Shown here in pieces: positions 8,880-17,869 of a stretch of 64,000 nt of DNA (its first letter is position 1; each line of letters starts with the position of its first letter). The position numbers and the translations under genes were made by a program. The notes under the pieces are model-generated. The model was not told where the DNA came from. It did no database searches and saw only the letters and a list, made by a program, of their open reading frames with translations. The stretch is from Burkholderiaceae bacterium (GTDB lineage Bacteria; Pseudomonadota; Gammaproteobacteria; Burkholderiales; Burkholderiaceae_F), in assembly GCA_022843955.1 (NCBI GenBank), contig JALHMQ010000002.1:62001-126000 (forward strand). The letters run 5' to 3'.

Positions 8880-9862
8880 TTGCCGGAGGTGCTGCCCGCG
8901 CCCGTGCGCGTAGCAAACTGATCGTTGGTGAACATCCAGGTGCGGGTGATTTCGAGGATATCAGTGTCGCGCGCGATGTCCGGGGGAAATGGAGGAAAAG
9001 GTGCGGCAAGTTTGATGATCTTGCGCGCCGCGCGGTCGAGCACGGGAGAACCCGAGGGGTTCTCGATGATCGCCTCGGCAAGGCTGCCGTCCTTGCGGAT
9101 CGACACGGTCATGCGCAACGCACCGTAGACACGGCCACGTGCATCCTCCGGATAATGATCGTTGCCGATCTTTTCCACCCGCGCGCGCCAGTCCTCGACG
9201 TAGCGTGCGTAGCGGTACTCCGACGTGCTGGGCATGTAATGGTGCTTGCGCGGTCGTTTCTGATAATCCGACACCTGGCGCGCAATCTCGGCCTGCACGC
9301 GGGCGAGCTTGGCCCGCGTTTCCTCGGTGCTGCCGGTCGCGCTCTTGTCTTGACGCGTTTCCGGTGCGGGAACAGGCAGCGGCACTTCGCCGCCGGTGAG
9401 GCTGGTCAGCAGCTTGCGCTGCTCCAATTCGAGTTGCTCCACCATCTTTCGCGCCGACTCGAGCGTGTCGCCGTCGCGCATCTGGAAGCTCTCGGGCAGC
9501 GGCGACGTGCGCCGGCCCTGGTCGTTGGCACCACCGCCGTCGAGATTGGCCTGCGCCAGCGCTTCAGCCTTGGTCGGCTTGGACTCGCTGCGCGAATTGA
9601 CGAGGATGATCTCGAGCGGCGGGTCACTCGATCGCACCTGCAGGAACTCGGGATCGACGAACCGCACCGCGAGCACTGCCGCGTGAAGTCCAATGGACAC
9701 GGCGAACGCGCCGGTCAGCACCTTATTGGCGAACAACCCGCCAAACAGCGAGGACGAGACAGCAGACGCGCCGCCCAGCGCCGCCATCACCCATGCTCCC
9801 GTTGTCGAGGAAACTGCTCCAAGCGCCGCGCTCCCGGAAATCGCCTCGACGATTGTAGCCAC
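8876..9862 (-). CDS. tonB: TonB-like energy transducer protein
   Basis: Inner-membrane protein with a periplasmic TonB C-terminal domain, normally coupling proton-motive force to outer-membrane receptors. 328 residues from GTG at 9862; ATG at 9787 (residue 26), preceded by GGGAG, is an equally plausible start and would put the membrane segment (KVLTGAFAVSIGLHAAVLAV) nearer the N-terminus. The middle is charged with a coiled-coil-like Glu/Lys section (ARKMVEQLELEQRKLL). The C-terminal domain includes YVEDWRARVEKIGNDHYP, RMTVSIRKDGSL and SPVLDRAARKIIKLAAPFPP. It lacks the long Pro-Glu/Pro-Lys spacer of classical TonB and has no exbB/exbD neighbour. The stop overlaps aroE (ATGA). Confidence 0.82.
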   Translation of the reverse strand: MATIVEAISGSAALGAVSSTTGAWVMAALGGASAVSSSLFGGLFANKVLTGAFAVSIGLHAAVLAVRFVDPEFLQVRSSDPPLEIILVNSRSESKPTKAEALAQANLDGGGANDQGRRTSPLPESFQMRDGDTLESARKMVEQLELEQRKLLTSLTGGEVPLPVPAPETRQDKSATGSTEETRAKLARVQAEIARQVSDYQKRPRKHHYMPSTSEYRYARYVEDWRARVEKIGNDHYPEDARGRVYGALRMTVSIRKDGSLAEAIIENPSGSPVLDRAARKIIKLAAPFPPFPPDIARDTDILEITRTWMFTNDQFATRTGAGSTSGK

Positions 9863-9918
9863 GCATCCCGCCCGCGCAGCGCTGCAAAGCCGGTGACTGG
9901 CATGCGCAACGCAGCGGA

Positions 9919-11952
9919 CTAGCCCGCGGGCGGTATCTCTTCGGCGGCAGGCGCATCCACCCGCGGACCGGCACCCGTCGTTACCGCGTCGGTCTCGGCG
10001 CCTGCGCCCTCGACCGGCGCGAGCGTCTCGTCTGCAAGCTCATCCTCATCCACCGGCTCGGTCGCCGGTTGGGTGAGCACCTGATGCAGACGTGCCTCCA
10101 GTGACAGCTCGATCTCGTCACAGTCGATGACATCGATCTCGATGCGCTGGCCGCGCGGCAACGCCGGCAGCCCGGGCAGCCGCGTCAGCATCGGCAAGCC
10201 GTCCAGGCGCAGCAGGTCCTCCTTCACCACGCTCGCGGCGATGCGCTTGACGCCCTCCTGCCGCAGCCAGCGCAGACACCAATAGCGCTCCAGCTTGGCC
10301 TGGAACTCGGCATAGCTGCCGTAGGCGGCATCGAAGCCGGACACGATGCCGAAGATGTCGGCATCGTTGGCGCCGTACGCGGGTGCGCGCCCAAGCGCGG
10401 CGGCGATCAGCTGGCGCTGGTTGACCAAATCGACATAACGCCGCAGCGGCGAGGTGCTCCAAGCGTAGTGGCTGACACCCATGCCTTCATGCGGCGCCGG
10501 CGTGGTGCTCATCTTGACGCGGCTGACGCCGTAAGCGCGTTGCTGCGACCGGTAGATGCCGACGATGCGCTGCTGAGCGAGCCAGCCGCCCCAATGACTG
10601 TTGGCAAGGATCATCAACTCGGCAACGATCAGGTCGAGCGGCGCTCCGCGCCGGCGCGGCTTGATCGATACATGCGCATGTTCGTCCGGCTCGTCGCCGG
10701 CGAAGTCGAGCTCGAAGCCGTAGTCGACACGGCCGATCGGCTCCGGCTTGCCGCGTACCGCCTCGCGGCGTGCAAGCAGCGCGCGCGCCAGGTGCCATAG
10801 CCGCACCAGTTGCGCACCAAACGGGGTGGCCACTTCCCCGCTCGCGATCGCTGCATCCGTGACCACATCGTCGAGCAGATCGTGACGCAAATTGGCGGCG
10901 ATCCGCACGCGCTCCACGCGCGTCTCGACGTTGTGAATCTGGTGATCGGCATCGACGTCGACATACAGCGACAGCACCGGGACGACGCGGCCCTCCAGCA
11001 GCGTGAAGGCATCGATCCAGGCCGGTGGCAGCATGGTGAACTTCAGCCCCGGCGCATACACGGTGGACATGCGCGCCCGCGCCACCGCATCGAGGGCATC
11101 GCCCCGTGCGATCACGACGCCCGGCGCGGCGATGTGGATGCCAACGCGCGTGAAGTCGCCAGCCGGCTGCAGCGAGAACGCGTCGTCGATCTCGGTGGTC
11201 GCCGAGTCGTCGATCGAGAACACCTCGATCTCGGCCAGCGGCAAGTCGTCTGGCACCTGCGGCGCCGGCAGGTCGGCGGCAAATCCGGTTCCGCGCGGAA
11301 AGGTCGAGACGAGAAATGTCTCGAGATGCCATCGGTACGGCGAACGGATCGCACCCCGCGCCAGCAACAGCGCCAGTGGCGACATCTGCAACTGCTCCGC
11401 CGCCGCTTCAACCGCCTTGTACTCGACGCTGTTCTTGTCGGGACGTACCGCCAGCAACACGCCCTGCGCCGCGATCGATTCGGGCAGTTCGCCCGCCTTG
11501 AGCGCATCGACATAGGTCTGCTTGAGCAGTTCCTGCTGGCGCTTGCGTTCGACCGCCGCCAGCGCCTGCCGCAGGATCTCCGGTGGCGCAGGGCGGTAGC
11601 GCCCGCGGCCCTTGCGATGGAAGTACACCGGCGCGCCATGCAAACGAAACAAGATGGTCGCCGCCTCCACCGCGTCGGGGGCATGGCCGTGGTACTCGCG
11701 CGCCAGTTCGTCGAAGCCGAACTCGCTCTGCGGCGCGCACCCCCACAGGAAGTCGAGATCGATCTCATCGGCTGCGCTTTGCGCGCGCGACATCAGTTGC
11801 GCAGGCGCAGGCTGCTCGAAACGCAGCAGGACGTGCGAGCCCTTCACCTTGGTGCGCTTTCCCGTCGGCAGCTCGACCTGGAACGACACGTCCGCGCCAG
11901 ACAGCACGGTGCCGGCACGGAACAGGCCGTCTTCCTCGAATAGCAGATTCAT
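9919..11952 (-). CDS. rnb: RNB-domain exoribonuclease (RNase II/R family)
   Basis: 3'-to-5' hydrolytic exoribonuclease for mRNA turnover. 677 residues. The RNB catalytic signature is FSIDDSATTEIDDAFSL, with the conserved aspartates that bind Mg2+; downstream are VYAPGLKFTMLPP and the terminal YAWSTSPLRRYVDLVNQRQL block. The N-terminus carries a short beta-rich segment and a helical region rather than clear double cold-shock domains, and the last 50 residues are an acidic low-complexity tail with no S1 domain obvious by eye. This makes it closer to the shortened RNase II-like proteins of betaproteobacteria than to RNase R. First gene of the run leading to mtgA. A long plus-strand frame opposite (10810-11943) is a shadow. 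Confidence 0.88.
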   Translation of the reverse strand: MNLLFEEDGLFRAGTVLSGADVSFQVELPTGKRTKVKGSHVLLRFEQPAPAQLMSRAQSAADEIDLDFLWGCAPQSEFGFDELAREYHGHAPDAVEAATILFRLHGAPVYFHRKGRGRYRPAPPEILRQALAAVERKRQQELLKQTYVDALKAGELPESIAAQGVLLAVRPDKNSVEYKAVEAAAEQLQMSPLALLLARGAIRSPYRWHLETFLVSTFPRGTGFAADLPAPQVPDDLPLAEIEVFSIDDSATTEIDDAFSLQPAGDFTRVGIHIAAPGVVIARGDALDAVARARMSTVYAPGLKFTMLPPAWIDAFTLLEGRVVPVLSLYVDVDADHQIHNVETRVERVRIAANLRHDLLDDVVTDAAIASGEVATPFGAQLVRLWHLARALLARREAVRGKPEPIGRVDYGFELDFAGDEPDEHAHVSIKPRRRGAPLDLIVAELMILANSHWGGWLAQQRIVGIYRSQQRAYGVSRVKMSTTPAPHEGMGVSHYAWSTSPLRRYVDLVNQRQLIAAALGRAPAYGANDADIFGIVSGFDAAYGSYAEFQAKLERYWCLRWLRQEGVKRIAASVVKEDLLRLDGLPMLTRLPGLPALPRGQRIEIDVIDCDEIELSLEARLHQVLTQPATEPVDEDELADETLAPVEGAGAETDAVTTGAGPRVDAPAAEEIPPAG

Positions 11953-12018
11953 CGGGCGAGCTTAGCGTGCGCCGTCGGCACGACCGTCACCACCGTCGTG
12001 CTGGATACGACCGCGCGC

Positions 12019-12510
12019 TCAATCGCAGATCGCAAGTTCGATGCCGCCGCTCGCCCGCAGCAGATCGGACGGCGCGATCGCAAAGACACAATGCGGCGTC
12101 CCGCCTGCGGCCCACACGGTGTCGAAGCGGCGCAGCGAGGCATCCACGAAGGTCACCATGGGTCCAGCATGCGCCAAGGGCGGTACGCCGCCGATGGCGA
12201 ACCCAGACGCATCGCGCACGAAGGTGGGCTGCGCCCGCTCGATCCGCTCGCCCAGCTGCGCCTGGATGCACGCTTCATCGACACGCCGGTCGCCCGCGGC
12301 GATCACCAGGACCGCCCTCCCCGATTCGGCGCCGCGAAAGATCAGTGACTTGGCAATCTGGCCCACCACGATGCCGAGCGCATCGGCTGCCTGCTGCGCA
12401 GTGCGGGCGGCAACCGCCAGTTCGATCACCTGGCAGCCGAGGCCCAAGGCATCGAGCGCCTGCTGGACGCGCTGTGCAGATGCCGGCAACGGGCGGGCTG
12501 CCGTGCTCAT
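12019..12510 (-). CDS. YbaK/EbsC family aminoacyl-tRNA deacylase
   Basis: Single-domain YbaK-type protein of 163 residues. The family includes ProX and YbaK, which hydrolyse mischarged tRNA(Pro) or related species; the exact substrate here is not determinable. Diagnostic features are the IAKSLIF motif with its conserved lysine, the central LGERIERAQPTFVRDASGFAIGG region in which FAIGGVPPLAHAG forms the substrate loop, and the FDTVWAAGGTPHCVFAI segment. It lies 66 bases upstream of the exonuclease gene and 30 bases downstream of the SDR gene on the same strand, so it may share a transcript with either. Confidence 0.88.
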   Translation of the reverse strand: MSTAARPLPASAQRVQQALDALGLGCQVIELAVAARTAQQAADALGIVVGQIAKSLIFRGAESGRAVLVIAAGDRRVDEACIQAQLGERIERAQPTFVRDASGFAIGGVPPLAHAGPMVTFVDASLRRFDTVWAAGGTPHCVFAIAPSDLLRASGGIELAICD

Positions 12511-12540
12511 GGCTGCCTGCGCTGGAGGTGGGTTGGCCGA

Positions 12541-13284
12541 TCAGACCGTGAGGCCGCCGGCCACCTCAATCACCGCACCGTTGATATAGGCCGCCTCATC
12601 CGACGCGAGGAAGGCATACACGTTGGCCACTTCTTCCGGCTTGCCCAGGCGCTTCATCGGTACCCGATCCGTCATCTGTGCCATTACCTTGTCTGGGATC
12701 GTATGCAGGATCGGCGTGGCAATGAAACCGGGCGCCACGGCATTGCACCGGATCCCCTTGGGACCGAGTTCGCGCGCCCAGGTCTTGGCCAGGCCGATCA
12801 CGGCGAACTTGCTGGCTGCGTAGTTGCTCTGGCCGAAGTTGCCGTAGATGCCGACCACGCTCGAGGCGTTGACAATGGCCCCGCTGCCTTGCTCGATCAT
12901 CGTCTCGATCACCGCCTGGGCGCAGTGGTAGGTGCCCTTGAGGTTCACGTCGATCACCTTGTCGAACTGCGCCTCGGTCATCTTCTGCAGTCGTGCGTCC
13001 AGCGTGATGCCGGCGTTGTTCACCAGCGCGTCGATGCGTCCGTACTTCGCCTTCACCGCCGCCACCATGGCATCGACCTGCGGGCGCTTGGTGACATCGA
13101 CGACGAACCCGTCCGCCACGGCGCCCGGAATCTCGCGCAGTTGGGCGATAGCGAGGTCGACCGCGTCCTGGCGCAGGTCGCAGACGATGACGATCGCCCC
13201 TTCGGTGGCGAACTTCGTCGCGGTGGCGAGACCGATGCCCTGCGCGCCGCCGGTAATGATGCTGACCTTGTTCTTCAATCGCAC
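12541..13284 (-). CDS. SDR family oxidoreductase, FabG/PhaB-like 3-oxoacyl reductase
   Basis: Classical short-chain dehydrogenase of 247 residues, probably an NADPH-dependent 3-oxoacyl-ACP or acetoacetyl-CoA reductase, cytosolic. Rossmann motif TGGAQGIG (11-18), NNAG (89-92), and the catalytic set Ser142, Tyr155, Lys159 in [19 protein letters not shown]. The end reads [14 protein letters not shown]. An upstream reading from 13350 gives a non-homologous arginine-rich leader; the GTG at 13284 follows GAGGGGCG at good spacing and gives the normal family start [13 protein letters not shown]. FabG, PhaB and other SDR roles cannot be separated here; there is no phaC or fab neighbour. Confidence 0.88.
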   Translation of the reverse strand: MRLKNKVSIITGGAQGIGLATATKFATEGAIVIVCDLRQDAVDLAIAQLREIPGAVADGFVVDVTKRPQVDAMVAAVKAKYGRIDALVNNAGITLDARLQKMTEAQFDKVIDVNLKGTYHCAQAVIETMIEQGSGAIVNASSVVGIYGNFGQSNYAASKFAVIGLAKTWARELGPKGIRCNAVAPGFIATPILHTIPDKVMAQMTDRVPMKRLGKPEEVANVYAFLASDEAAYINGAVIEVAGGLTV

Positions 13285-13334
13285 GATGTTCGCCCCTCGG
13301 GATGCTCCGCCCAAACCGCGGCCCGCATTGTTGT

Positions 13335-13904
13335 TCACTCGATGCCGCAAAACCGCAGCACCTCGTCGAGATACTGCGCAAAGTCATGAATCTGGTGATC
13401 AGAACCGGCAATCACCCGCTGCCGGCAGCCAGCGTACTTGGCCACCATGGTGCGATAGTCGATCACTTCGTCGCCCGTGGCGGCTACCAGGAAGTAGCGG
13501 TCCGGCTGCGTGATGCATGGCGTATCGAGCGCATGCAGTTCGTCCAGGTAGGCCGGCTTCATGTCGATCTTGTCGGTCGAGAAGAACACCGGCTGCGGCC
13601 CGAGGTGCGCCTTGAGGTCATCGTACGGCGTGATCGCCGGGTTGAGCAGCACGGCGCGGCACCCGATCTGTTCGGCCAACCACGTCGCGTAGTAGCCGCC
13701 GAGCGAGGAGCCGATCAGGTACAGGGCGGCCGGATCTTCGCGATCGACAGCCCTCCGCGCGACGTCGACAGCCTCACGCGGCGACGCGGGCAGCTGCGGA
13801 CACAGGTAGTCGTCGGCCCACCCGCGAGCCCTCATGGCCGACTTGATCTGCTGCGCCTTGCGCGACTGCGGCGACGAGCGAAAGCCGTGCAGGTACAGGA
13901 TCAT
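13335..13904 (-). CDS. YqiA/YcfP family alpha/beta-hydrolase (esterase)
   Basis: Small alpha/beta-hydrolase, 189 residues, of the YqiA family, whose E. coli member has esterase activity; the physiological substrate is unknown. It starts [18 protein letters not shown] with the oxyanion-hole motif LHGFRSSP. The nucleophile elbow is GSSLGG with Ser67. The acid (TGDEVIDY) and His (GSDHQIHDF) complete the triad. The ATG overlaps the mpl stop by four bases (ATGA), so it is probably translated from the mpl mRNA. The SDR start is 50 bases downstream on the same strand. Confidence 0.87.
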   Translation of the reverse strand: MILYLHGFRSSPQSRKAQQIKSAMRARGWADDYLCPQLPASPREAVDVARRAVDREDPAALYLIGSSLGGYYATWLAEQIGCRAVLLNPAITPYDDLKAHLGPQPVFFSTDKIDMKPAYLDELHALDTPCITQPDRYFLVAATGDEVIDYRTMVAKYAGCRQRVIAGSDHQIHDFAQYLDEVLRFCGIE

Positions 13905-15319
13905 GTCGGCCGCACGCAGGTCACGCGTTCGGCGCCGAGGTCGCCTCGGCGACGCGCAGCCAGCGCCTCCAGCAAGCGCCCATGCACGCCGCCGAAGCCG
14001 CCGTTGCTCATCACCAGCACATGGTCGCCCGGCCGGGCAGCGTCGACCACTGCGCTCACCAGCGCGCCGATGTCGTGAAAACTGCGAGCCCGCTCGCCCA
14101 AGGACTGCAACGCTTCGGCAGGCTCCCAGCCAAGCGCGCCCTTGCCATTGCGCGCGCCAAAGCAGAACACCAGATCGGCGTCGCGCAATGCCGCCGGCAG
14201 CGCCGCCTTCATCGTGCCGAGCTTCATCGTGTTCGAGCGCGGCTCCAGGACCGCGAGAATGCGCGCGCTTCCGACCCGACGGCGCAAGCCGTCCAGCGTC
14301 AGCGCAATCGCGGTGGGGTGGTGCGCAAAGTCGTCGTACACGGCGATGTCGTGCTCAATGCCGCGCAGTTCCAGTCGACGCTTGACACCTTCGAAATGCG
14401 ACAGCGCCTCGATCGACAGCGCGGGCGGTACACCGACATGATGGGCGGCGGCGATCGCGGCGATTGCGTTGCTCCGGTTGTGGCTGCCGGCTGCCGGCAA
14501 CTTAAGGCGGCCATACGATGTCGCGCCGAGGGCGACATCGAACGCATGGACGGCACCCTCGCTCACATCCGCTGCGTGCCAGCCTGCCTCGACGTCGAAC
14601 AACTCCACCTGCGACCAGCACCCGCGTGCAAGCACGCGCTGCAATGACGCGGCTTGGCCGTTGACGATCAACCGGCCGGAATGCGGCACGCAGCGCACCA
14701 GGTGATGAAACTGCGTCTCGATGGCACCCAGATCGGCAAAGATATCCGCGTGGTCGTACTCGAGGTTGTTCAAGATCGCCGTGCGCGGAAAGTAGTGAAC
14801 GAACTTGCTGCGCTTGTCGAAGAACGCCGTGTCGTACTCATCGGCTTCAATGACGAAGAAGTCGCTGGCGCCACTGCGCGCCGAGACTCCGAAGTCCTGC
14901 GGCACTCCGCCGATCAGGAAGCCGGGGGCCAGGCCGGCATGGTCGAGGATCTTCGCCAGCATCGCGCTGGTCGTGGTCTTGCCGTGGGTGCCGGCGACCG
15001 CGAGCACCCACTTGGCACGCAGCAGATGTTCGCCGATCCATTGCGGTCCCGAAGTGAACGGTGCCCCCGCTTCCAATATGGCTTCCATCAGCGGGTTGCC
15101 GCGGACGACGACGTTGCCGATGACGAACAGATCGGGCTTGAAAGCCATCTGATCGGCGGCAAAGCCCTCCACCAGTTCGATCCCGGCGGCCGCCAGCTGA
15201 TCGGACATGGGTGGATAGACGTTGGCGTCGCACCCGGTGACACGATGCCCGGCGGCACGCGCAAGCTGTGCCAAGCCACCCATGAAGGTGCCGCAGATGC
15301 CGAGGATATGCAGATGCAA
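13901..15319 (-). CDS. mpl: UDP-N-acetylmuramate:L-alanyl-gamma-D-glutamyl-meso-diaminopimelate ligase
   Basis: Recycles murein tripeptide by ligating it to UDP-MurNAc, bypassing MurC/D/E; cytosolic and ATP-dependent. 472 residues, the normal length. It has the three-domain Mur-ligase plan: N-terminal UDP-binding fold (MHLHILGICGTFMGGLAQLA), ATP loop GTHGKTTT at 110-117, then IEADEYDTAFFDKRSKF and the YDDFAHHPTAI motif typical of Mpl and MurC, followed by the C-terminal domain. A MurC assignment is unlikely because the true murC ends the window at 63953. With ampD at 29483 it points to an active recycling route. Divergent from the hypothetical gene at 15486. Confidence 0.95.
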   Translation of the reverse strand: MHLHILGICGTFMGGLAQLARAAGHRVTGCDANVYPPMSDQLAAAGIELVEGFAADQMAFKPDLFVIGNVVVRGNPLMEAILEAGAPFTSGPQWIGEHLLRAKWVLAVAGTHGKTTTSAMLAKILDHAGLAPGFLIGGVPQDFGVSARSGASDFFVIEADEYDTAFFDKRSKFVHYFPRTAILNNLEYDHADIFADLGAIETQFHHLVRCVPHSGRLIVNGQAASLQRVLARGCWSQVELFDVEAGWHAADVSEGAVHAFDVALGATSYGRLKLPAAGSHNRSNAIAAIAAAHHVGVPPALSIEALSHFEGVKRRLELRGIEHDIAVYDDFAHHPTAIALTLDGLRRRVGSARILAVLEPRSNTMKLGTMKAALPAALRDADLVFCFGARNGKGALGWEPAEALQSLGERARSFHDIGALVSAVVDAARPGDHVLVMSNGGFGGVHGRLLEALAARRRGDLGAERVTCVRPT

Positions 15320-15485
15320 GGGGCCCGTCCGATGCGTGTCGGTCCGGGCGACAAGACCCCCGAGCCGGCAAAGGCGGCGATTCTAGGGAAATACCGATGG
15401 CGGCGTGACGCCACTGGCACCGCCGCGCCGCCGGTCGTGCGCCGCGCGTCGCTACACTGCCCGGCAACTTCTTGCGGTTCCCGCC

Positions 15486-16139
15486 ATGCCTGCCGAGCAC
15501 CGAAACGATCTGCAGACCGAGATCGCCGCCGCCGCCGCCCGCCTGATTGCCGAAGACGGCTGCGACTACGCTACCGCCAAGCGCAAGGCGGCGGCCGAGA
15601 TCGTCGGCGAGTCAGGCGCGCGCCGCGCGCTGCCCGACAACAGTGTGGTGGAACATGAACTGCGTCGCTACCTGCAGACGTTCGACGGTGACGAGCACGC
15701 ACGCCGATTGGCGGCCTTGCGCATGCTGGCCCTGGAATTGATGCAGCGCTTCGCGCGGTTCAATCCGCACCTCGTGGGTGCCGTGCTCAACGGCACCGCC
15801 ACCGCGCACTCGAACGTTCACCTTCACCTGTTCACCGACAGCGCCAAGGATGTCGAGATCCATCTAATGAACGAAGGGGTCGAGTTCGAGGTCGAGGAAG
15901 GCGGCGGTCGCGGCGAGCCGGGTGCGGCGTTGGAAGAACTGCAGTTCGTCATCACCACGCGACAGGATTCGCTGCCGCGCCGGGTGGGCGTGGTCCTGTC
16001 CGTGCACGACACCGATGCCATCCGCGTTGCCCCGCGCTTTCGTTCCACCGATCCGCAGCTGCACCCGGTGGAAGCCGCCGGCCGGGCCAACTCGACGGCC
16101 CTGAACAATCTGCTGCGACAGACGGCGCTGCCAGGATGA
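15486..16139 (+). CDS. Conserved hypothetical protein, possible nucleotidyltransferase-like fold
   Basis: 217 residues, soluble, no signal peptide. I do not recognise a named family with confidence. The N-terminal 75 residues are helical and charged. The middle (LVGAVLNGTATAHSNVHLHLFTD, in two halves) resembles the glycine-turn and Ser-x-x-h-x-hF pattern of minimal nucleotidyltransferases, but the usual paired acidic metal ligands are not obvious. The start at 15486 (MPAEHRNDLQ) was chosen over the upstream in-frame ATG because the extension is only Arg/Pro-rich. The stop overlaps the TlpA gene by ATGA, so the two are probably co-translated. It is divergent from mpl. The function is unknown. 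Confidence 0.72.
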   Translation: MPAEHRNDLQTEIAAAAARLIAEDGCDYATAKRKAAAEIVGESGARRALPDNSVVEHELRRYLQTFDGDEHARRLAALRMLALELMQRFARFNPHLVGAVLNGTATAHSNVHLHLFTDSAKDVEIHLMNEGVEFEVEEGGGRGEPGAALEELQFVITTRQDSLPRRVGVVLSVHDTDAIRVAPRFRSTDPQLHPVEAAGRANSTALNNLLRQTALPG

Positions 16140-16666
16140 GTCGCCGCCAGTGGGTGTTGGGCGGATTGACCGCGATCGGCGCCACTGCGCTGGGCGCCTG
16201 GTTCTCCCACCGCCGAAATTCGCCATCCCCGGCCGCCGATGGCGCTGCCGACATCGTCTTTGCCCAGACCTTCCCGGATGCAGACGGCACGCCTCGACCC
16301 ATGTCTCAGTGGCGCGGCCAGATCCTCGTGCTGAACTTCTGGGCGACGTGGTGCCCACCTTGCGTCGAGGAAATGCCGGTCCTGCAAGCCGTACGCGACG
16401 CCTACCGATCCAAAGGCGTAGAAATTGTCGGCATCGCCATCGACAATGCAGAAAAAGTCCGCAGCTTCAGGGATAAGATGAGCCTGACCCTGCCGCTTTT
16501 GGTGGCCGGCGTCGGCGGTTCGGAGTTGGGACGATCGCTCGGCAACTTGTCCGGCGCGCTTCCCTATACTGCCCTGATCAACCGGTCTGGACAGGTTGCG
16601 CAACGCAAGCTTGGCCAGATACATGCGCCCGAGTTGCAAGCCTGGCTTGACGCGCAGCTTGATTAA
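16136..16666 (+). CDS. TlpA-like thiol:disulfide oxidoreductase
   Basis: Periplasm-facing, membrane-tethered thioredoxin-fold protein of 176 residues. The first 25 residues are a signal-anchor with two arginines (MSRRQWVLGG), a possible Tat-like start. The active site is WCPPC with Cys73 and Cys76, preceded by LVLNFWAT; a cis-Pro follows in ALPYTALI. TlpA/ResA-type proteins reduce disulfides in cytochrome c maturation or copper-site assembly; the client here is not shown. Its ATG overlaps the upstream hypothetical gene. No cytochrome-maturation gene is adjacent, though a CcsA-like protein is at 33689. Confidence 0.88.
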   Translation: MSRRQWVLGGLTAIGATALGAWFSHRRNSPSPAADGAADIVFAQTFPDADGTPRPMSQWRGQILVLNFWATWCPPCVEEMPVLQAVRDAYRSKGVEIVGIAIDNAEKVRSFRDKMSLTLPLLVAGVGGSELGRSLGNLSGALPYTALINRSGQVAQRKLGQIHAPELQAWLDAQLD

Positions 16667-16805
16667 CCGCAGAGGTTGCGTACCTCCTGCTGGACAACTA
16701 GGGGTTGTCGGACCCACAATCCGCGTCCTTCGCAATGCTTCGGCGCGCTTCCCGCGTCATTTGCCCTTAAAAATTTGTCTTTGAGCCTGTGATTATCCGC
16801 AGGCG

Positions 16806-17273
16806 ATGGAACCTTCGGCAGTGGCGACACGCATCCTGGTCTTGAACGGCCCGAACCTGAACCTGCTCGGCGTTCGGGAACCTGCGATCTATGGCTCGCA
16901 AACGCTCGCCGACATCGAGCGTGCGTTGGCCGAGCAGGCCGCCGCCCATCAGGCCGCGATCGCATTCTTCCAAAGCAACCACGAAGGCGCCTTGGTTGAT
17001 CGGATTCACGCATCGCACGCTGACGGAACCGATTTCATCATCGTCAATGCCGGCGCGTTGACCCACACCAGCGTGGCGCTGCGTGATGCCTTGGCGGGCG
17101 TGGCCATTCCGTTTGTCGAGGTGCATCTGACCAACGTGCATGCGCGCGAGCCGTTCAGGCATCACTCCTATCTGAGCGATCTGGCGTGCGGTTGCATCGT
17201 CGGCCTCGGACCGGCCGGATATCGCTTCGCCCTCGAATTTGCATTGACCGCGCGCGCGCCCTCCGGACGCTGA
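16806..17273 (+). CDS. aroQ: Type II 3-dehydroquinate dehydratase
   Basis: Converts 3-dehydroquinate to 3-dehydroshikimate, the step before AroE; dodecameric cytosolic enzyme. 155 residues, the usual length. The motif [18 protein letters not shown] contains the lid Arg24 and catalytic Tyr29. [15 protein letters not shown] and [17 protein letters not shown] provide the substrate-binding Asn and catalytic His. The gene is followed after 15 bases by accB, an arrangement common in proteobacteria (aroQ-accB-accC). A strong AAGGAAA site for accB lies in the gap. Confidence 0.96.
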   Translation: MEPSAVATRILVLNGPNLNLLGVREPAIYGSQTLADIERALAEQAAAHQAAIAFFQSNHEGALVDRIHASHADGTDFIIVNAGALTHTSVALRDALAGVAIPFVEVHLTNVHAREPFRHHSYLSDLACGCIVGLGPAGYRFALEFALTARAPSGR

Positions 17274-17288
17274 CGCCAAGGAAACGCT

Positions 17289-17756
17289 ATGGACCTGCGC
17301 AAGCTGAAGACGCTGATCGATCTGGTGGCCGAGTCCGGCATCGCCGAGATCGAAGTGACCGAGGGCGAGGACAAGGTGCGCATCGTCAAGCACGCACCGG
17401 CACCGCAGACGGTGACCATGGCGGCGCCGGCGACCTATCTTGCAGCCCCGCCCCCACCTGCTGCGTCGCCACCCGCGCCCGCCGCGGCCCAGCCCGCGGT
17501 CGTTGTCCCGGAAGAGGTCAAGGGCACGCTGGTCAAGTCGCCGATGGTTGGCACGTTCTATCGGTCGCCCAGCCCAGGGTCCAAGTCGTTCGTCGAACTC
17601 GGCCAGGCGATCAAGCCCGGCGACACTTTGTGCATCATCGAGGCGATGAAGCTGCTCAACGAGATCGAGGCCGAGATCGCTGGCGAGGTGAGGGAAGTCC
17701 TGGTCGAAAATGGCCAGGCCGTCGAGTACGGACAACCGCTGTTCGTGATCGGCTGA
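17289..17756 (+). CDS. accB: Biotin carboxyl carrier protein of acetyl-CoA carboxylase
   Basis: Carries biotin between the biotin carboxylase and carboxyltransferase subunits in malonyl-CoA synthesis. 155 residues. An N-terminal [20 protein letters not shown] segment that contacts AccC is followed by a flexible Ala/Pro linker (about 36-72) and the biotinyl domain from about 78. The biotinylated lysine is Lys121 in [11 protein letters not shown]; the family thumb sequence ([15 protein letters not shown]) is present. AAGGAAA seven bases upstream is its ribosome site. It lies between aroQ and accC on one likely transcript. Confidence 0.97.
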   Translation: MDLRKLKTLIDLVAESGIAEIEVTEGEDKVRIVKHAPAPQTVTMAAPATYLAAPPPPAASPPAPAAAQPAVVVPEEVKGTLVKSPMVGTFYRSPSPGSKSFVELGQAIKPGDTLCIIEAMKLLNEIEAEIAGEVREVLVENGQAVEYGQPLFVIG

Positions 17757-17869
17757 CATCGTGGATCACCAGAGCGCGCGGTTCGCGCCATTGGAGTCGA
17801 CGGGCAGCGAGCGGTCAGGCGTCGATCTGACTTCCGTTGTCGTCGACGTCGACTGAGGCGCGAGCACCC

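Noticed and set aside
10810-11943. 377-codon plus-strand frame opposite the RNB exonuclease
   Set aside because: Arg/His/Gln-rich shadow of a confident minus-strand gene.
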